Assembly: GCA_937898885.1 (NCBI GenBank)
Contig: CALDKD010000089.1
Location: 41,599 to 105,598, forward strand
Reading direction: 5' to 3'
DNA from: an uncultured Bacteroidales bacterium
GTDB lineage: Bacteria; Bacteroidota; Bacteroidia; Bacteroidales; Bacteroidaceae
Length of the DNA: 64,000 nucleotides
Below are positions 9,310-18,273 of the stretch, piece by piece. The translations under genes and the position numbers were made by a program. A model generated the notes under the pieces. It was not told the DNA's origin, searched no databases, and saw only the letters and a list, made by a program, of their open reading frames with translations. Position 1 is the first letter of the stretch. Each line of letters starts with the position of its first letter.

Positions 9310-9999
9310 ATGGAACAGATAATATCGTTTCTCCAGGAGCTTTACGAAAACAACAACAAGCCTTGGTTCGACGCTCACAAGAGTGAGTATCTGAAAGTAC
9401 GCGAGAAGTTCAGCGCCCTTGCCTTGCAGATAATAAGCGGAGTACGCAAGTTTGACAATAACATTGGCCCGCTTACGCTGCAGGACTGCACATACCGCAT
9501 TAACCGCGATATACGGTTCTCGCAGGACAAATCGCCATACAAGACCTATTTCGGAGTGTTCGTTGCGCCACAGGGCAAGAAATCAGGTTACCACGGATAC
9601 TATTTCCACATAGGAGTGGCCCCGGGCGAGAGCTATCCCGACGGACACATGCTTGGCATAGGCGACTATTACTGCGAGCCTAAGGCGCTCAAGATATTGC
9701 GCGAGGATATTGAGGCCGGCAATGGTGATTTCGATGCCATAGTCCGATCGGCAGACCCACGCCTGTATCTGGATATGGAGAACTCCCTGAAAAGAGTTCC
9801 CGCAGGATTTGAGAGCGGCACCATCAATGATGACTACCTTAAGCTGAAGAGCTTCTGCCTCTGCTTCAAGCCCGGTCACGATTTCATTATGGACAGCAAC
9901 CTTGTTGACAACGTCCTTGAAATCTTCAAATCCGCCAAGCCATTCATAGACTACATCAACCGCGCCATCAGCTATTCCCGCCAATCCGAATCTATCTGA
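9310..9999 (+). CDS. DUF2461 domain-containing protein
   Basis: Cytosolic protein of 229 residues matching the DUF2461 (TIGR02453) family over its full length. It has the conserved N-terminal ENNNKPWFDAHK, then YRINRDIRFSQDKSPYKTYFG and the glycine/tyrosine-rich GYYFHIGVAPGES. The biochemical function of the family is unknown. A TACCTTTG box at 9269-9276 is a likely -7 element, giving a short leader before the ATG at 9310. It stands alone between the divergent ABC gene and the convergent MATE gene, so context says little about its role. Confidence 0.93.
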   Translation: MEQIISFLQELYENNNKPWFDAHKSEYLKVREKFSALALQIISGVRKFDNNIGPLTLQDCTYRINRDIRFSQDKSPYKTYFGVFVAPQGKKSGYHGYYFHIGVAPGESYPDGHMLGIGDYYCEPKALKILREDIEAGNGDFDAIVRSADPRLYLDMENSLKRVPAGFESGTINDDYLKLKSFCLCFKPGHDFIMDSNLVDNVLEIFKSAKPFIDYINRAISYSRQSESI

Positions 10000-10106
10000 A
10001 TAAGGATTGTTGAATTTCAGTAATCCGGTCAATAGCGAATAGCGGTATGTGGCAGGAACCCTCGCCACCCTCGGCGCGTCAGAGGGAGGGGCAACTGCAA
10101 TAACTA

Positions 10107-11483
10107 TTATTCAGCAACAGTACCTTTCAGCCGGAACAGCCCGCAAAGCGCGAACAAGCAGATGGCAAGAGCCGTGAGCAACTCCGCCACCGGCACAGCC
10201 GCCCACAGGCCCGTCTCACCGAAGATCCGAGGCAAGACAAGAAACGCCACCGTAGGCAACGCCATACCACGCAGGACCGTCAGGACAGTTGCAATGGCAG
10301 ACTTCTCCACACTCTGGGCAAAACCAATCACAGTCATTGCCAGCGCCATAAACAGGAAGCCCCAGGAATAAACCGGGAAACCCGACACGCACAACTCAAA
10401 CGCATTTGAGCCCCGCTCCAGAAAAACCGAGACAATAGGCTGCACGAACACCGTCATAAGCAGCGACATTGAGACTCCGAACACACAGGCAATAACCAAA
10501 GCCAGACGGAGCGTCCTGCGCACACGGTCAAAAGCACCCGCGCCATAGTTGTAGCTGATAATAGGCTGGGCAGACTGCGAGATTGCCGCATACACCATAA
10601 ACACCACCGGAATCAGATAACAGGCCACGCTGAACGCCGCCACTCCATCCTCGCCAAGCATCCTCATAAACACATAGTTGCCCACCAGCGTAAGGACAGA
10701 CATAGAGAACTCGCCAAGGAAACCCGATACGCCAATCTTCATCATATACCAGATATTGCGCATTGTAAGCAGGAAGCTGGTAAGACTGGTCTTAAGGCGG
10801 TACAAAGCCAGCGTCTTTCTGCCGGAAAGCATATACCAGGCCACCATCAGCACGCCAAGGAAACTGCCTATCGATGTGGCCAGCGCCGCACCCATAAGCC
10901 CCCATCCCATTGGAAAGATGAACAGCCAGTCCAGAAAGATATTGACACAGGCAGGCACAATCTCAACCATCATGGAATACTTCGGGCTGCCGTCCAGACG
11001 TATGATGAACTGCCCTAAGATCTGAAGCATCACGAACAGCGCGCAAGGTATGAACCACAGGTAATACTCACGGCACATAGACATCAGCGAGTCACTGCAT
11101 CCCATCAGAACCAGCATCCGGTCAGGAAAGGCATAGAGAATCACGCCAAGTATGGTCCCGAAAAACAATGCCGCCAGAAACGCCTGGGTAACGACTATGC
11201 GGGCTGCCTTCAGGTTATCCTGCGACATATGTATGGCCGCCACCACCGACGCTCCCATAGCGAACATCATTCCTATGCCTGTGGCCAGAGTGAATATCGG
11301 CATCACAAGATTAACCGATGCCAGTCCGTCGCTGCCTATGCCCTGCCCTATGAAAATGCCATCGGTCAGGCAGAACAGCACACTGAACATCATACCCAGA
11401 AGCGTGGGTACAAGAATCCGGGCAAATGTGGCGGAAATGCGGCCATTCCCAAAGTCAATGCTATCCCTGCTCAAATCTCCCAT
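10107..11483 (-). CDS. MATE family multidrug/Na+ antiporter
   Basis: Inner-membrane efflux transporter of 458 residues with about 12 hydrophobic segments in two homologous halves, the normal MATE length. Family features include the opening LVPTLLGMMFSVLFCLTDGIFIGQGIGSDGLASVNLVMPIF and ISYNYGAGAFDRVRRTLRLA in the second half. It presumably exports cationic drugs or metabolites in exchange for Na+ or H+. It is transcribed divergently from the STAS-kinase gene, 85 bp apart, so the two may share regulation. The substrate cannot be predicted. Confidence 0.93.
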   Translation of the reverse strand: MGDLSRDSIDFGNGRISATFARILVPTLLGMMFSVLFCLTDGIFIGQGIGSDGLASVNLVMPIFTLATGIGMMFAMGASVVAAIHMSQDNLKAARIVVTQAFLAALFFGTILGVILYAFPDRMLVLMGCSDSLMSMCREYYLWFIPCALFVMLQILGQFIIRLDGSPKYSMMVEIVPACVNIFLDWLFIFPMGWGLMGAALATSIGSFLGVLMVAWYMLSGRKTLALYRLKTSLTSFLLTMRNIWYMMKIGVSGFLGEFSMSVLTLVGNYVFMRMLGEDGVAAFSVACYLIPVVFMVYAAISQSAQPIISYNYGAGAFDRVRRTLRLALVIACVFGVSMSLLMTVFVQPIVSVFLERGSNAFELCVSGFPVYSWGFLFMALAMTVIGFAQSVEKSAIATVLTVLRGMALPTVAFLVLPRIFGETGLWAAVPVAELLTALAICLFALCGLFRLKGTVAE

Positions 11484-11488
11484 ATATG

Positions 11489-11519
11489 TTGGCTTTTGTC
11501 TGCAAATTTACTATCTTTG
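11489..11519 (+). promoter_or_regulatory. Promoter for STAS-kinase gene
   Basis: TTG at 11489-11491, a 20-bp spacer and TATCTTTG at 11512-11519 match the Bacteroidota promoter. The ATG at 11569 would be about 45 nt into the transcript. The downstream genes up to proA are closely spaced and may be partly co-transcribed. Confidence 0.7.
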
Positions 11520-11568
11520 CAGATTATGTGAAACAATTATTAATACAAAGGGTTAAATTATTACGAAT

Positions 11569-12660
11569 ATGGCACAGAATGATTTTTTGCTGACATTCAG
11601 CGGTGAGTTGAGCAAGGAGAAAGTCGCCGGGCTGGAGACGGCCATGAGCGCAGATACTATCTACACTGTTGACTTCGCAGAGGTCACTGACATCAATTTC
11701 GCAGCATTGCGCGCTATTCTGAACTGCCGCAAGTCAGGCAAGCGTTTCATAATCATCAACGCCTGCGACAAGGTAGCCGAGAAATTCGAGGATACCGGCG
11801 TATCATCCTTTGTAAACATCTGCCGCAAGCCCAAGCCACTGGATATGTCTAAGTACCAGGAGTTTGGCGCAAGCTTTATGTCAACGGCATACAAGAGTCT
11901 GGATGGAGACTCAATGATCAAATGCTATGGCTCAAGAGTGTCAAAGGCCGCAGCGGCACAGGAGAAGGCCGTGGCACGTGCCGTGCTTCAGTTCGGAATC
12001 AACACTCCGCTAGTAGGAACGCTGTACGAGGACGGCCAGACTACCGCCATTGATTTTGAGCGCATTGAAGGCAAGCGCTCGCTCTCACGCATCATATCTG
12101 AGGAGCCTGAGCGTATGGAGGAGATCACCACCCTCTTCGCAAAGATGTGCAAGGAACTGCACAGCACCCCTTGCGACACCACCATCTTCAATGACAAGAA
12201 GAGTATTTACCGCTTCATAACCACCCAGTGCGCCGAGCTGAATGATGAGGAGAAAGCAAGGATTCTGGCGTTCATAGACACCATACCCGATGCCACCACC
12301 TGCCTGCACGGCGATATGCAGCCAAGCAATGTCATCACAACCGGCGAGGAGACAATGTGGATTGACCTGTCTGATTTCGGATACGGATATCCGCTGATGG
12401 ACCTTGGTATGCTGTATTTCCTTACGAACCTTACCCCCGAGGATCATATGGTTAACCTGTTCCACCTGAGCAAGGCAAAGACAAGAGAGCTGTGGGAGAT
12501 ATTCGTACGCGAGTATTTCGATGCCAGGACTCCGGAGCAGCTGGCTGCCGCCGAGCGTGAGCTGCTGCCATATACGGCTCTGCATATGTTGTATCTGGGC
12601 ACATCATTCGGTTTTGAGCCGTTTATGATGCCGATAATAAAAGGAATTCTTTTGAGATAA
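11569..12660 (+). CDS. STAS domain fused to aminoglycoside-phosphotransferase-like kinase
   Basis: Cytosolic protein of 363 residues. Residues 1-90 look like a STAS (anti-sigma antagonist) fold (LTFSGELSKEKVAGLE..TVDFAEVTDINFAALRAILN). Residues about 100-330 are an APH/choline-kinase-like domain with the catalytic loop HGDMQPSN and a metal-binding segment IDLSDFGYGYPLMDLG. The kinase part resembles the Fibrobacter paralogous family TIGR02172. The family substrate is unknown. The STAS half could gate the kinase or bind an anti-sigma-like partner. Notably, the nearby ABC fusion ends in an RsbW-like segment. It is followed 6 bp later by a secreted TPR gene. Kinase call is sound; the STAS assignment is by pattern. 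Confidence 0.8.
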   Translation: MAQNDFLLTFSGELSKEKVAGLETAMSADTIYTVDFAEVTDINFAALRAILNCRKSGKRFIIINACDKVAEKFEDTGVSSFVNICRKPKPLDMSKYQEFGASFMSTAYKSLDGDSMIKCYGSRVSKAAAAQEKAVARAVLQFGINTPLVGTLYEDGQTTAIDFERIEGKRSLSRIISEEPERMEEITTLFAKMCKELHSTPCDTTIFNDKKSIYRFITTQCAELNDEEKARILAFIDTIPDATTCLHGDMQPSNVITTGEETMWIDLSDFGYGYPLMDLGMLYFLTNLTPEDHMVNLFHLSKAKTRELWEIFVREYFDARTPEQLAAAERELLPYTALHMLYLGTSFGFEPFMMPIIKGILLR

Positions 12661-12666
12661 TACGGA

Positions 12667-13551
12667 ATGAGAAAAATACTGTCCGCATTCTGCTTGGCTT
12701 TGCTTGCGCCTATGCTCAGCCTGGCGCAGGTTGATCTGGCAAAGGCAGACAAGCTGCTAAGCACGGGAGAGAACACTCAGGAGTGCGTAACATATCTTGA
12801 ATCTGTCTTGCCTCAGGCAGCGAAAGGCCACGAGAAGGCTGAGGTGTTGTGGAGGCTGTCACGGGCATATCTGATTATCGGTCAGAACGAGACAGGCAAG
12901 GAGAGAAAGAGAGAGATATTCGGAAAGGGCGTTGAGCTGGCCAGCCAGGCCATAAAGGAAGACCCGAAAAATCCGGAGTGCTATATGTGGCACAGCGGCA
13001 ATGTGGGCCGCGAGTGTCAGACCAGGAGCTTCGCCGAGCAGGCCAAGAAGCTCTCCGTTATTATGGGAGACCTGACCACCATCCTTGACAAGATGAGGAT
13101 GACGGAGTATTCCGCCGCCTGGCAGGCTATGGCCGAGATATATCTGAATCATCCCCTCAAATCCAACGACGAGGCCATCTGTTTTGCAAGAAAGGCCGTT
13201 ATGACCATACCGAAGGGTGAGCTGCGCATCTCCGCCTATACCCTGCTGGCCAAGCTTCTTTACGAGCGCGACTGGAACGCGCAGAAGAGAAGCGCCGCAA
13301 TATCCAAAAATGTAGAGAAGTTCAAGCAGAGCTACAGCAGCGTGACAGACAAGTACGCCTATTTTGACGGATCGCTTGGAACATCGTACAAACAGGCCTG
13401 GTCCTCAAAGGAGCTTGGAGCAATGTCGGACCGCGAGGAGGCAAAGGCCATTGTGGCATACGTGAGGACACTCTACAACAACAGCAGCGCGAAGAGCGGC
13501 TTTGACAAGGCAGACTTCAAGGAGCTGACCTCAATTAGCAGTAAGTGGTAA
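12667..13551 (+). CDS. Exported TPR-like repeat protein
   Basis: Protein of 294 residues with a cleavable signal peptide (AFCLALLAPMLSLAQ, cleavage after about residue 20). It then has helical repeats of tetratricopeptide type (AEVLWRLSRAYLIIGQ, QAIKEDPKNPECYMWHSG, AWQAMAEIYLNHP, RISAYTLLAKLLYE). The pattern recalls periplasmic relatives of the RMD/TPR family. No catalytic motif was seen, so a protein-protein scaffold role is the safest inference. It starts 6 bp after the STAS-kinase stop and is probably translated from the same mRNA; the MFS gene follows 31 bp later. Confidence 0.75.
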   Translation: MRKILSAFCLALLAPMLSLAQVDLAKADKLLSTGENTQECVTYLESVLPQAAKGHEKAEVLWRLSRAYLIIGQNETGKERKREIFGKGVELASQAIKEDPKNPECYMWHSGNVGRECQTRSFAEQAKKLSVIMGDLTTILDKMRMTEYSAAWQAMAEIYLNHPLKSNDEAICFARKAVMTIPKGELRISAYTLLAKLLYERDWNAQKRSAAISKNVEKFKQSYSSVTDKYAYFDGSLGTSYKQAWSSKELGAMSDREEAKAIVAYVRTLYNNSSAKSGFDKADFKELTSISSKW

Positions 13552-13582
13552 CTATTATCAATCAGTAAGTCCATACCGGATT

Positions 13583-14764
13583 ATGGAACAGGCTAAGCTT
13601 TGGAACAGCAATTACCTGAAGATTTGGTTTGGTAATTTCCTTATCCATTTCTCTTTTACGCTGATTGTGCCATTGCTGCCCCTTTATCTGTCTGAGACAT
13701 TCGGCGCGAACAAGCAGACAATAGGTCTGTGTCTGGCCGGATACTCCATAATGGCACTTATAATAAGGCCGTTCAGCGGCTATGTGGTTGACTCGTTCCC
13801 GCGCAAGGCTGTGCTGATAATATGCAATTTCATATTTGTGGCCCTATTCGCGGGTTACCTTGCGGCCGGCTCGCTTGCAATGTTCACTATATTCCGCACG
13901 CTGCACGGAGCTCCGTTCGGCGCCACCACAGTGGCTGCAAGCACGGTTGCGATAGATGTGCTGCCAAGTGAGCGCAGGACCGAGGGAATAGGCTACTACG
14001 GGCTCAGCAACAATCTTGCGATGGCGCTTGGCCCTGTACTTGCCATTTATTTCCTGGATCTTTTCTCAGGCAACTTCAAGGCGCTTTTCTGGCTCTCTTT
14101 AGGAATATCGTCCCTGGGACTGCTTCTCGATTCAACCATCAGACATCCCAAGAAAGATTTCGTAACAGAGAAGAAAGTGTTGTCCTTAGACCGTTTCTTC
14201 CTCTTGAACGGATGGCGGGAGGCACTGACTATGGTGTGCTTCGCCTTCTCGTATGGTGTCCTGGCCACATATGTGGCTATCTACGGCAAAGAGGAATTGG
14301 GTATTACCAGCGGCACGGGAGTATTCTTCTCCCTGCTGGCAATAGGACTTATACTCTCACGTCTGACAGGCGCCCACGCGCTCAGAAAGAACCAGGTGAG
14401 CAGGAATGCCACGATAGGAATTCTAATCTCTATCTGGGGATACCTGTTGTTCGCGGCGCTCCACACTCCGGTGGGTTACTACGGAGCCGCACTTATAATT
14501 GGTCTGGGAAACGGCCATATGTATCCGGCATTTCAGAATATGTTCATCAACCTTGCTCCGAACAGCCAGCGCGGAACCGCCAATTCCTCCATCCTGACAT
14601 CCTGGGACGCAGGATTCGGACTCGGAGTGCTTATTGGAGGAATGCTGGCAGGACATTTAGGTTATCACGCGGCATTCTGGGGAGCATTCGTATTGAACGC
14701 AGTTGGGCTTACATACTACTTTGCAAGCGCCAGAAGGCATTTTGAGAATAACAAGCTTAGGTAA
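13583..14764 (+). CDS. MFS transporter
   Basis: Major facilitator superfamily permease of 393 residues with about 12 membrane segments. The N-half (FLIHFSFTLIVPLLPLYLSETFG) and the loop 2-3 region (RPFSGYVVDSFPRK, a variant of the GxxxDrxGRR signature) are typical of drug-efflux or sugar-efflux branches. The substrate is unknown. It ends 6 bp before proB, so it may be co-transcribed with the proline genes; whether it exports or imports a related metabolite cannot be told from sequence. Confidence 0.9.
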   Translation: MEQAKLWNSNYLKIWFGNFLIHFSFTLIVPLLPLYLSETFGANKQTIGLCLAGYSIMALIIRPFSGYVVDSFPRKAVLIICNFIFVALFAGYLAAGSLAMFTIFRTLHGAPFGATTVAASTVAIDVLPSERRTEGIGYYGLSNNLAMALGPVLAIYFLDLFSGNFKALFWLSLGISSLGLLLDSTIRHPKKDFVTEKKVLSLDRFFLLNGWREALTMVCFAFSYGVLATYVAIYGKEELGITSGTGVFFSLLAIGLILSRLTGAHALRKNQVSRNATIGILISIWGYLLFAALHTPVGYYGAALIIGLGNGHMYPAFQNMFINLAPNSQRGTANSSILTSWDAGFGLGVLIGGMLAGHLGYHAAFWGAFVLNAVGLTYYFASARRHFENNKLR

Positions 14765-14770
14765 CGCGAT

Positions 14771-15850
14771 ATGAGAAGAATCGTAATAAAGATTGGCAGT
14801 AACGTGCTTACACGTACAGACGGCACGCTTGATGTCACACGCATCTCATCCATTGTGGATCAGGTGGCGGCCATAAAGAAGACAGGATGTCAGGTAATAC
14901 TGGTATCCAGCGGAGCTGTGGCCTGCGGACGCAGTATGCTGGGCAGCAGACACTCCGCACGCAAGCTTGACACAGTGCAGCAGCGGCAGCTATACTCGGC
15001 TGTGGGACAGGTTCGCCTGATTGGCATATACAGCAGGATGTTCCGCGACTGGGGGCTGGATGTTGGCCAGGTGCTTACAATGAAGGAGAGTTTCGGCACA
15101 AGGCGCGAGTATCTGAATCAGCGCTCCTGTATGGAGGTGATGCTTGCGAACGATGTGATTCCTATAGTAAACGAGAACGATACCGTCAGCGTTACCGAGC
15201 TGATGTTCACCGACAACGATGAGCTGTCAGGTCTGGTGGCATCGATGATGGATGCCGATACGCTTCTCATTCTGAGCAACATTGACGGTATATACAATGG
15301 CTCGCCCAGGAATTCCAGGAGCCAGGTAATCCGCAAGGTCATGCCGGATGATGACCTGACCCAGTATATCAGCAGCGAGAAGAGCGGTTTCGGCCGTGGC
15401 GGAATGCTCACCAAGAGCTCCATTGCCAGAAAGGTGGCGGACGAGGGCATCAGGGTTATCATTGCCAACGGTTATACGCAGGACATCATACGCGACATTT
15501 ACCTTGAGCAGGAGAATGTGGTCTGCACCGAGTTTGTTCCACGCTGCGAGGGAGTATCGAGCATCAAGAAATGGATGGCGCACAGCACCGATTTCACTAA
15601 GGGAAATGTCTATATAGACGCGAATGCCGAGAAGGTGCTCACCGGTAAAAGCGCCGCCAGCCTGCTGCCTGTTGGCGTGACACGCATTGAGGGAGACTTT
15701 GAGGAGGGCGATGTAGTTGCCATTTTCAACTCCAACGGCAGGAAAATAGCTATCGGGAAGAGTGCATACGCATCGGCCGAGGCACAGGGTGTGATTGGCA
15801 AGCACGATTGCCGCCCGCTTATTCATTATGATTATCTTTATCTGATCTAA
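14771..15850 (+). CDS. proB: Glutamate 5-kinase
   Basis: First enzyme of proline biosynthesis: ATP + L-glutamate to gamma-glutamyl phosphate. It has 359 residues: an amino-acid-kinase domain (1-255) with IKIGSNVLTR, SSGAVACG, VNENDTVS and FTDNDELSGLVASMM, then a C-terminal PUA domain (about 275-357) as in the long, feedback-inhibited form. It precedes proA by 3 bp, the classic proBA arrangement. proC is not in the window. Confidence 0.97.
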   Translation: MRRIVIKIGSNVLTRTDGTLDVTRISSIVDQVAAIKKTGCQVILVSSGAVACGRSMLGSRHSARKLDTVQQRQLYSAVGQVRLIGIYSRMFRDWGLDVGQVLTMKESFGTRREYLNQRSCMEVMLANDVIPIVNENDTVSVTELMFTDNDELSGLVASMMDADTLLILSNIDGIYNGSPRNSRSQVIRKVMPDDDLTQYISSEKSGFGRGGMLTKSSIARKVADEGIRVIIANGYTQDIIRDIYLEQENVVCTEFVPRCEGVSSIKKWMAHSTDFTKGNVYIDANAEKVLTGKSAASLLPVGVTRIEGDFEEGDVVAIFNSNGRKIAIGKSAYASAEAQGVIGKHDCRPLIHYDYLYLI

Positions 15851-15853
15851 ATT

Positions 15854-17089
15854 ATGGAAGAGTTATTTAAAGCTGTAAAAAAAGCAAGCCGCGGCATAGC
15901 ATTGTTGTCTGACGAGACTCGCAGTCAGGCGCTTCGTGGTGTGGCTGATGCCATAATGGCAAATATGCAAAGACTTCTGGAAGCCAATGCAAGCGATCTG
16001 TCCAGAATGGATAAGACATCGCCACTCTATGACCGTCTGATGCTGACGGAGAAGCGCATTGAGGCAATAGCCGGTGATATGCGCTCGGTGGCGGGACTCC
16101 CCTGCCCTCTTGGCCGCACGCTCCTGGACAAGACACTGCCCAACGGGCTCAGGCTGCGTAAGACAAGCGTGCCTTTCGGCGTGATTGGCGTTATTTACGA
16201 GGCACGTCCGAACGTCACTTTTGATGTATTCTCACTTTGTATGAAGAGCGGAAACGCCTGCATACTTAAAGGCGGCAAGGATGCCGATGACACCAACCGT
16301 GTAGCGATATCAATAATAAAGGATACCCTGTCATCAATGGGGATATCACCGGATGCGGCAGAGCTTCTTCCTGCCACTCACGATGCGAGCCTTGCCATGC
16401 TCAGCGCCACGGGATATGTGGATGTGGTGATTCCTCGTGGAGGCCGCCGCCTGATAGACTTCGTGCGCGATAACGCGAAAGTACCCTGCATAGAGACAGG
16501 TGCGGGTGTGGTGAACGCATATTTCGACAAGTATGGCAATCTGGAGATTGGCAAGGCGATTGTACTGAACGCCAAGACACGCCGCGTGAGTGTCTGCAAC
16601 GCGCTTGACTGTCTTCTTGTTCACAAGGACAGGCTCTCCGACCTGAAGGAGCTTTGCGCTCCGTTGGCGGCAAAGAATGTGCTTCTTTATGCGGACCAGC
16701 GGGCGTTCCAGGCTTTGGACGGCTCATATCCGATGCTCTCGCAGACCGTAGAGGAGAGTTTCGGTACAGAGTATATGGACTATAAGATGGCGATACGCAC
16801 GGTTGACTCACTTGACGAGGCTCTGAGCCACATAGAGCGTTACGGCTCCGGACACAGCGAGAGCATCATAACTGACAACGGGCAGAATGCCGCCATATTC
16901 CAGCAGAGCGTGGATGCGGCCTGCGTCTATGTGAATACCCCTACCAGTTTCACCGACGGCGGTCAGTTCGGGCTTGGCGCAGAGATCGGCATCAGCACTC
17001 AGAAGCTGGGAGCCCGCGGACCTATGGGTCTTGAGGAGATGACAACATACAAGTGGCTCATCAACGGATACGGGCAGACAAGACCTTAA
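15854..17089 (+). CDS. proA: Glutamate-5-semialdehyde dehydrogenase
   Basis: Second proline-pathway enzyme: NADPH-dependent reduction of gamma-glutamyl phosphate to glutamate-5-semialdehyde. It has 411 residues, the usual ProA size. Visible signatures are VPFGVIGVIYEARPNVTFD, the GNACILKGGKDA segment, RVSVCNALDCLLVH containing the catalytic Cys region, and the C-terminal GARGPMGLEEMTTYKW. It is cotranscribed with proB (3-bp gap). No terminator is evident before the next gene, 41 bp on. Confidence 0.97.
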   Translation: MEELFKAVKKASRGIALLSDETRSQALRGVADAIMANMQRLLEANASDLSRMDKTSPLYDRLMLTEKRIEAIAGDMRSVAGLPCPLGRTLLDKTLPNGLRLRKTSVPFGVIGVIYEARPNVTFDVFSLCMKSGNACILKGGKDADDTNRVAISIIKDTLSSMGISPDAAELLPATHDASLAMLSATGYVDVVIPRGGRRLIDFVRDNAKVPCIETGAGVVNAYFDKYGNLEIGKAIVLNAKTRRVSVCNALDCLLVHKDRLSDLKELCAPLAAKNVLLYADQRAFQALDGSYPMLSQTVEESFGTEYMDYKMAIRTVDSLDEALSHIERYGSGHSESIITDNGQNAAIFQQSVDAACVYVNTPTSFTDGGQFGLGAEIGISTQKLGARGPMGLEEMTTYKWLINGYGQTRP

Positions 17090-17130
17090 TTTCTAGAACC
17101 TTCTTAGTCATACACATTAAATTCTAAAAT

Positions 17131-17751
17131 ATGAGAAAATTAGCGCTTACTATCATTGCACTCGCAATGACACTCTCAATCTCCGCGCAATTCAGCATTG
17201 ACGCAGGTCTGGCCGTAGGAGGTTTCAAGAATTCCGGAATGGATAACTACAGTAACAAGTCAGGTGTCACAGCCGGCGCTTATTATGCATTCAAGATTTC
17301 TGATTTTGAGGCAGAGCAGGCAGGAGAGTTCCTGAATTTCGGCTTGCAATTCACACAGACCGGCTACAAGTCCAACAATCTGGAGGGAAACACATCGTGG
17401 ATTCAGCTGCCTGTGGTATCACGCACCAAATGCTCTCTCGGCGATGATTTCAACCTTTTCGTTGACGCGGGTATTTTCTTTGGATATGCCCTTAAGAGCG
17501 AGTCAACTTTCAATTTCCTGTATGGCGGCCAGAAAGAGTATGTTGACTTAAGCGGCTCAATCAGGAAATTCAACTTTGGCGGAAGCTTCGGAGTCGGGCT
17601 GGCATACGACAGGTTCAGTCTGCTGCTGAGCTGGCAGAGAGGCTTGCTCAACCTTATGGGCGACGCCCCAACGATTGGAGGAACTCCGGTTTACTCAACC
17701 AACGATTTCACCACCAAGTCCTGGAGACTGACACTGGGCATAGAGCTGTAA
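17131..17751 (+). CDS. Outer-membrane beta-barrel protein (porin-family-like)
   Basis: Exported protein of 206 residues: signal peptide (ALAMTLSISAQ, cleavage near 20), then alternating amphipathic strands ending in a final strand WRLTLGIEL. This is the layout of the small PF13568-type outer-membrane barrels common in Bacteroidetes. Strand motifs such as LNFGLQFTQTGYKS and SFGVGLAYDRFSLLLSWQRG are visible. Function is unknown. Its stop lies 2 bp from the stop of the convergent msrC-like gene. Confidence 0.82.
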   Translation: MRKLALTIIALAMTLSISAQFSIDAGLAVGGFKNSGMDNYSNKSGVTAGAYYAFKISDFEAEQAGEFLNFGLQFTQTGYKSNNLEGNTSWIQLPVVSRTKCSLGDDFNLFVDAGIFFGYALKSESTFNFLYGGQKEYVDLSGSIRKFNFGGSFGVGLAYDRFSLLLSWQRGLLNLMGDAPTIGGTPVYSTNDFTTKSWRLTLGIEL

Positions 17752-17753
17752 CG

Positions 17754-18194
17754 TCACAGAAGAGAGGCTATGCGCTCCAGAGCGGCCGCATCAGTCTCAT
17801 CAAAAGTATTGTAATCACGGCTGTCAATATCAATGACGGCCGTGATCTCGTTATTATGAAAGACCGGCACTACAATCTCGGAACGGGACTCACTGCTGCA
17901 GGCTATGTGTCCCGGGAACTTCTCCACATCTGGAACGACAATGGTCTCACGCTGCTTCCAGGCAGTGCCGCAGACTCCTTTGCCAAAGGGAATGCTGATA
18001 CAGGCCACCGGTCCCTGGAACGGTCCGAGAATCAGATTCTCCCCTCTTACCCTGTAGAATCCTGTCCACCAGAATCCGAACTCGAAATGCAGCAGTGACG
18101 CCACATTTGCCATAAGAGCCACATCGTCCGGAGTATCCCCGGCCATAAGCTCAATCTGTCGGGTCACCAGTCTGTATTTCTCTGCCTTATCCAT
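17754..18194 (-). CDS. Free methionine-(R)-sulfoxide reductase (GAF-type fRMsr)
   Basis: GAF-fold enzyme of 146 residues that reduces free methionine-R-sulfoxide. The three cysteines of the family are present at C65 (GPVACISI), C75 (GKGVCGTAW) and C99 (GHIACSSESRSEIVVP); C99 matches the catalytic position and C65/C75 the resolving pair of the E. coli YebR/MsrC family. The conserved FWWTGFYRV and AVIDIDS are also present. A TATTTTTG box on the minus strand (18225 down to 18218) is a plausible -7 element. It is divergent from the HD/tRNA-editing gene. Confidence 0.92.
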   Translation of the reverse strand: MDKAEKYRLVTRQIELMAGDTPDDVALMANVASLLHFEFGFWWTGFYRVRGENLILGPFQGPVACISIPFGKGVCGTAWKQRETIVVPDVEKFPGHIACSSESRSEIVVPVFHNNEITAVIDIDSRDYNTFDETDAAALERIASLL

Positions 18195-18273
18195 ATTGTT
18201 GAAACTTTACGCTTGCGCAAAAATACTCTTTTATCCCAATATTCGTAAATTCGCGTCTGCAAACAGACATAAT

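Noticed and set aside
10000..10106. Terminator between DUF2461 and MATE genes
   Set aside because: CCCTC/GAGGG pairing is possible but short, with a long loop and no T-run.
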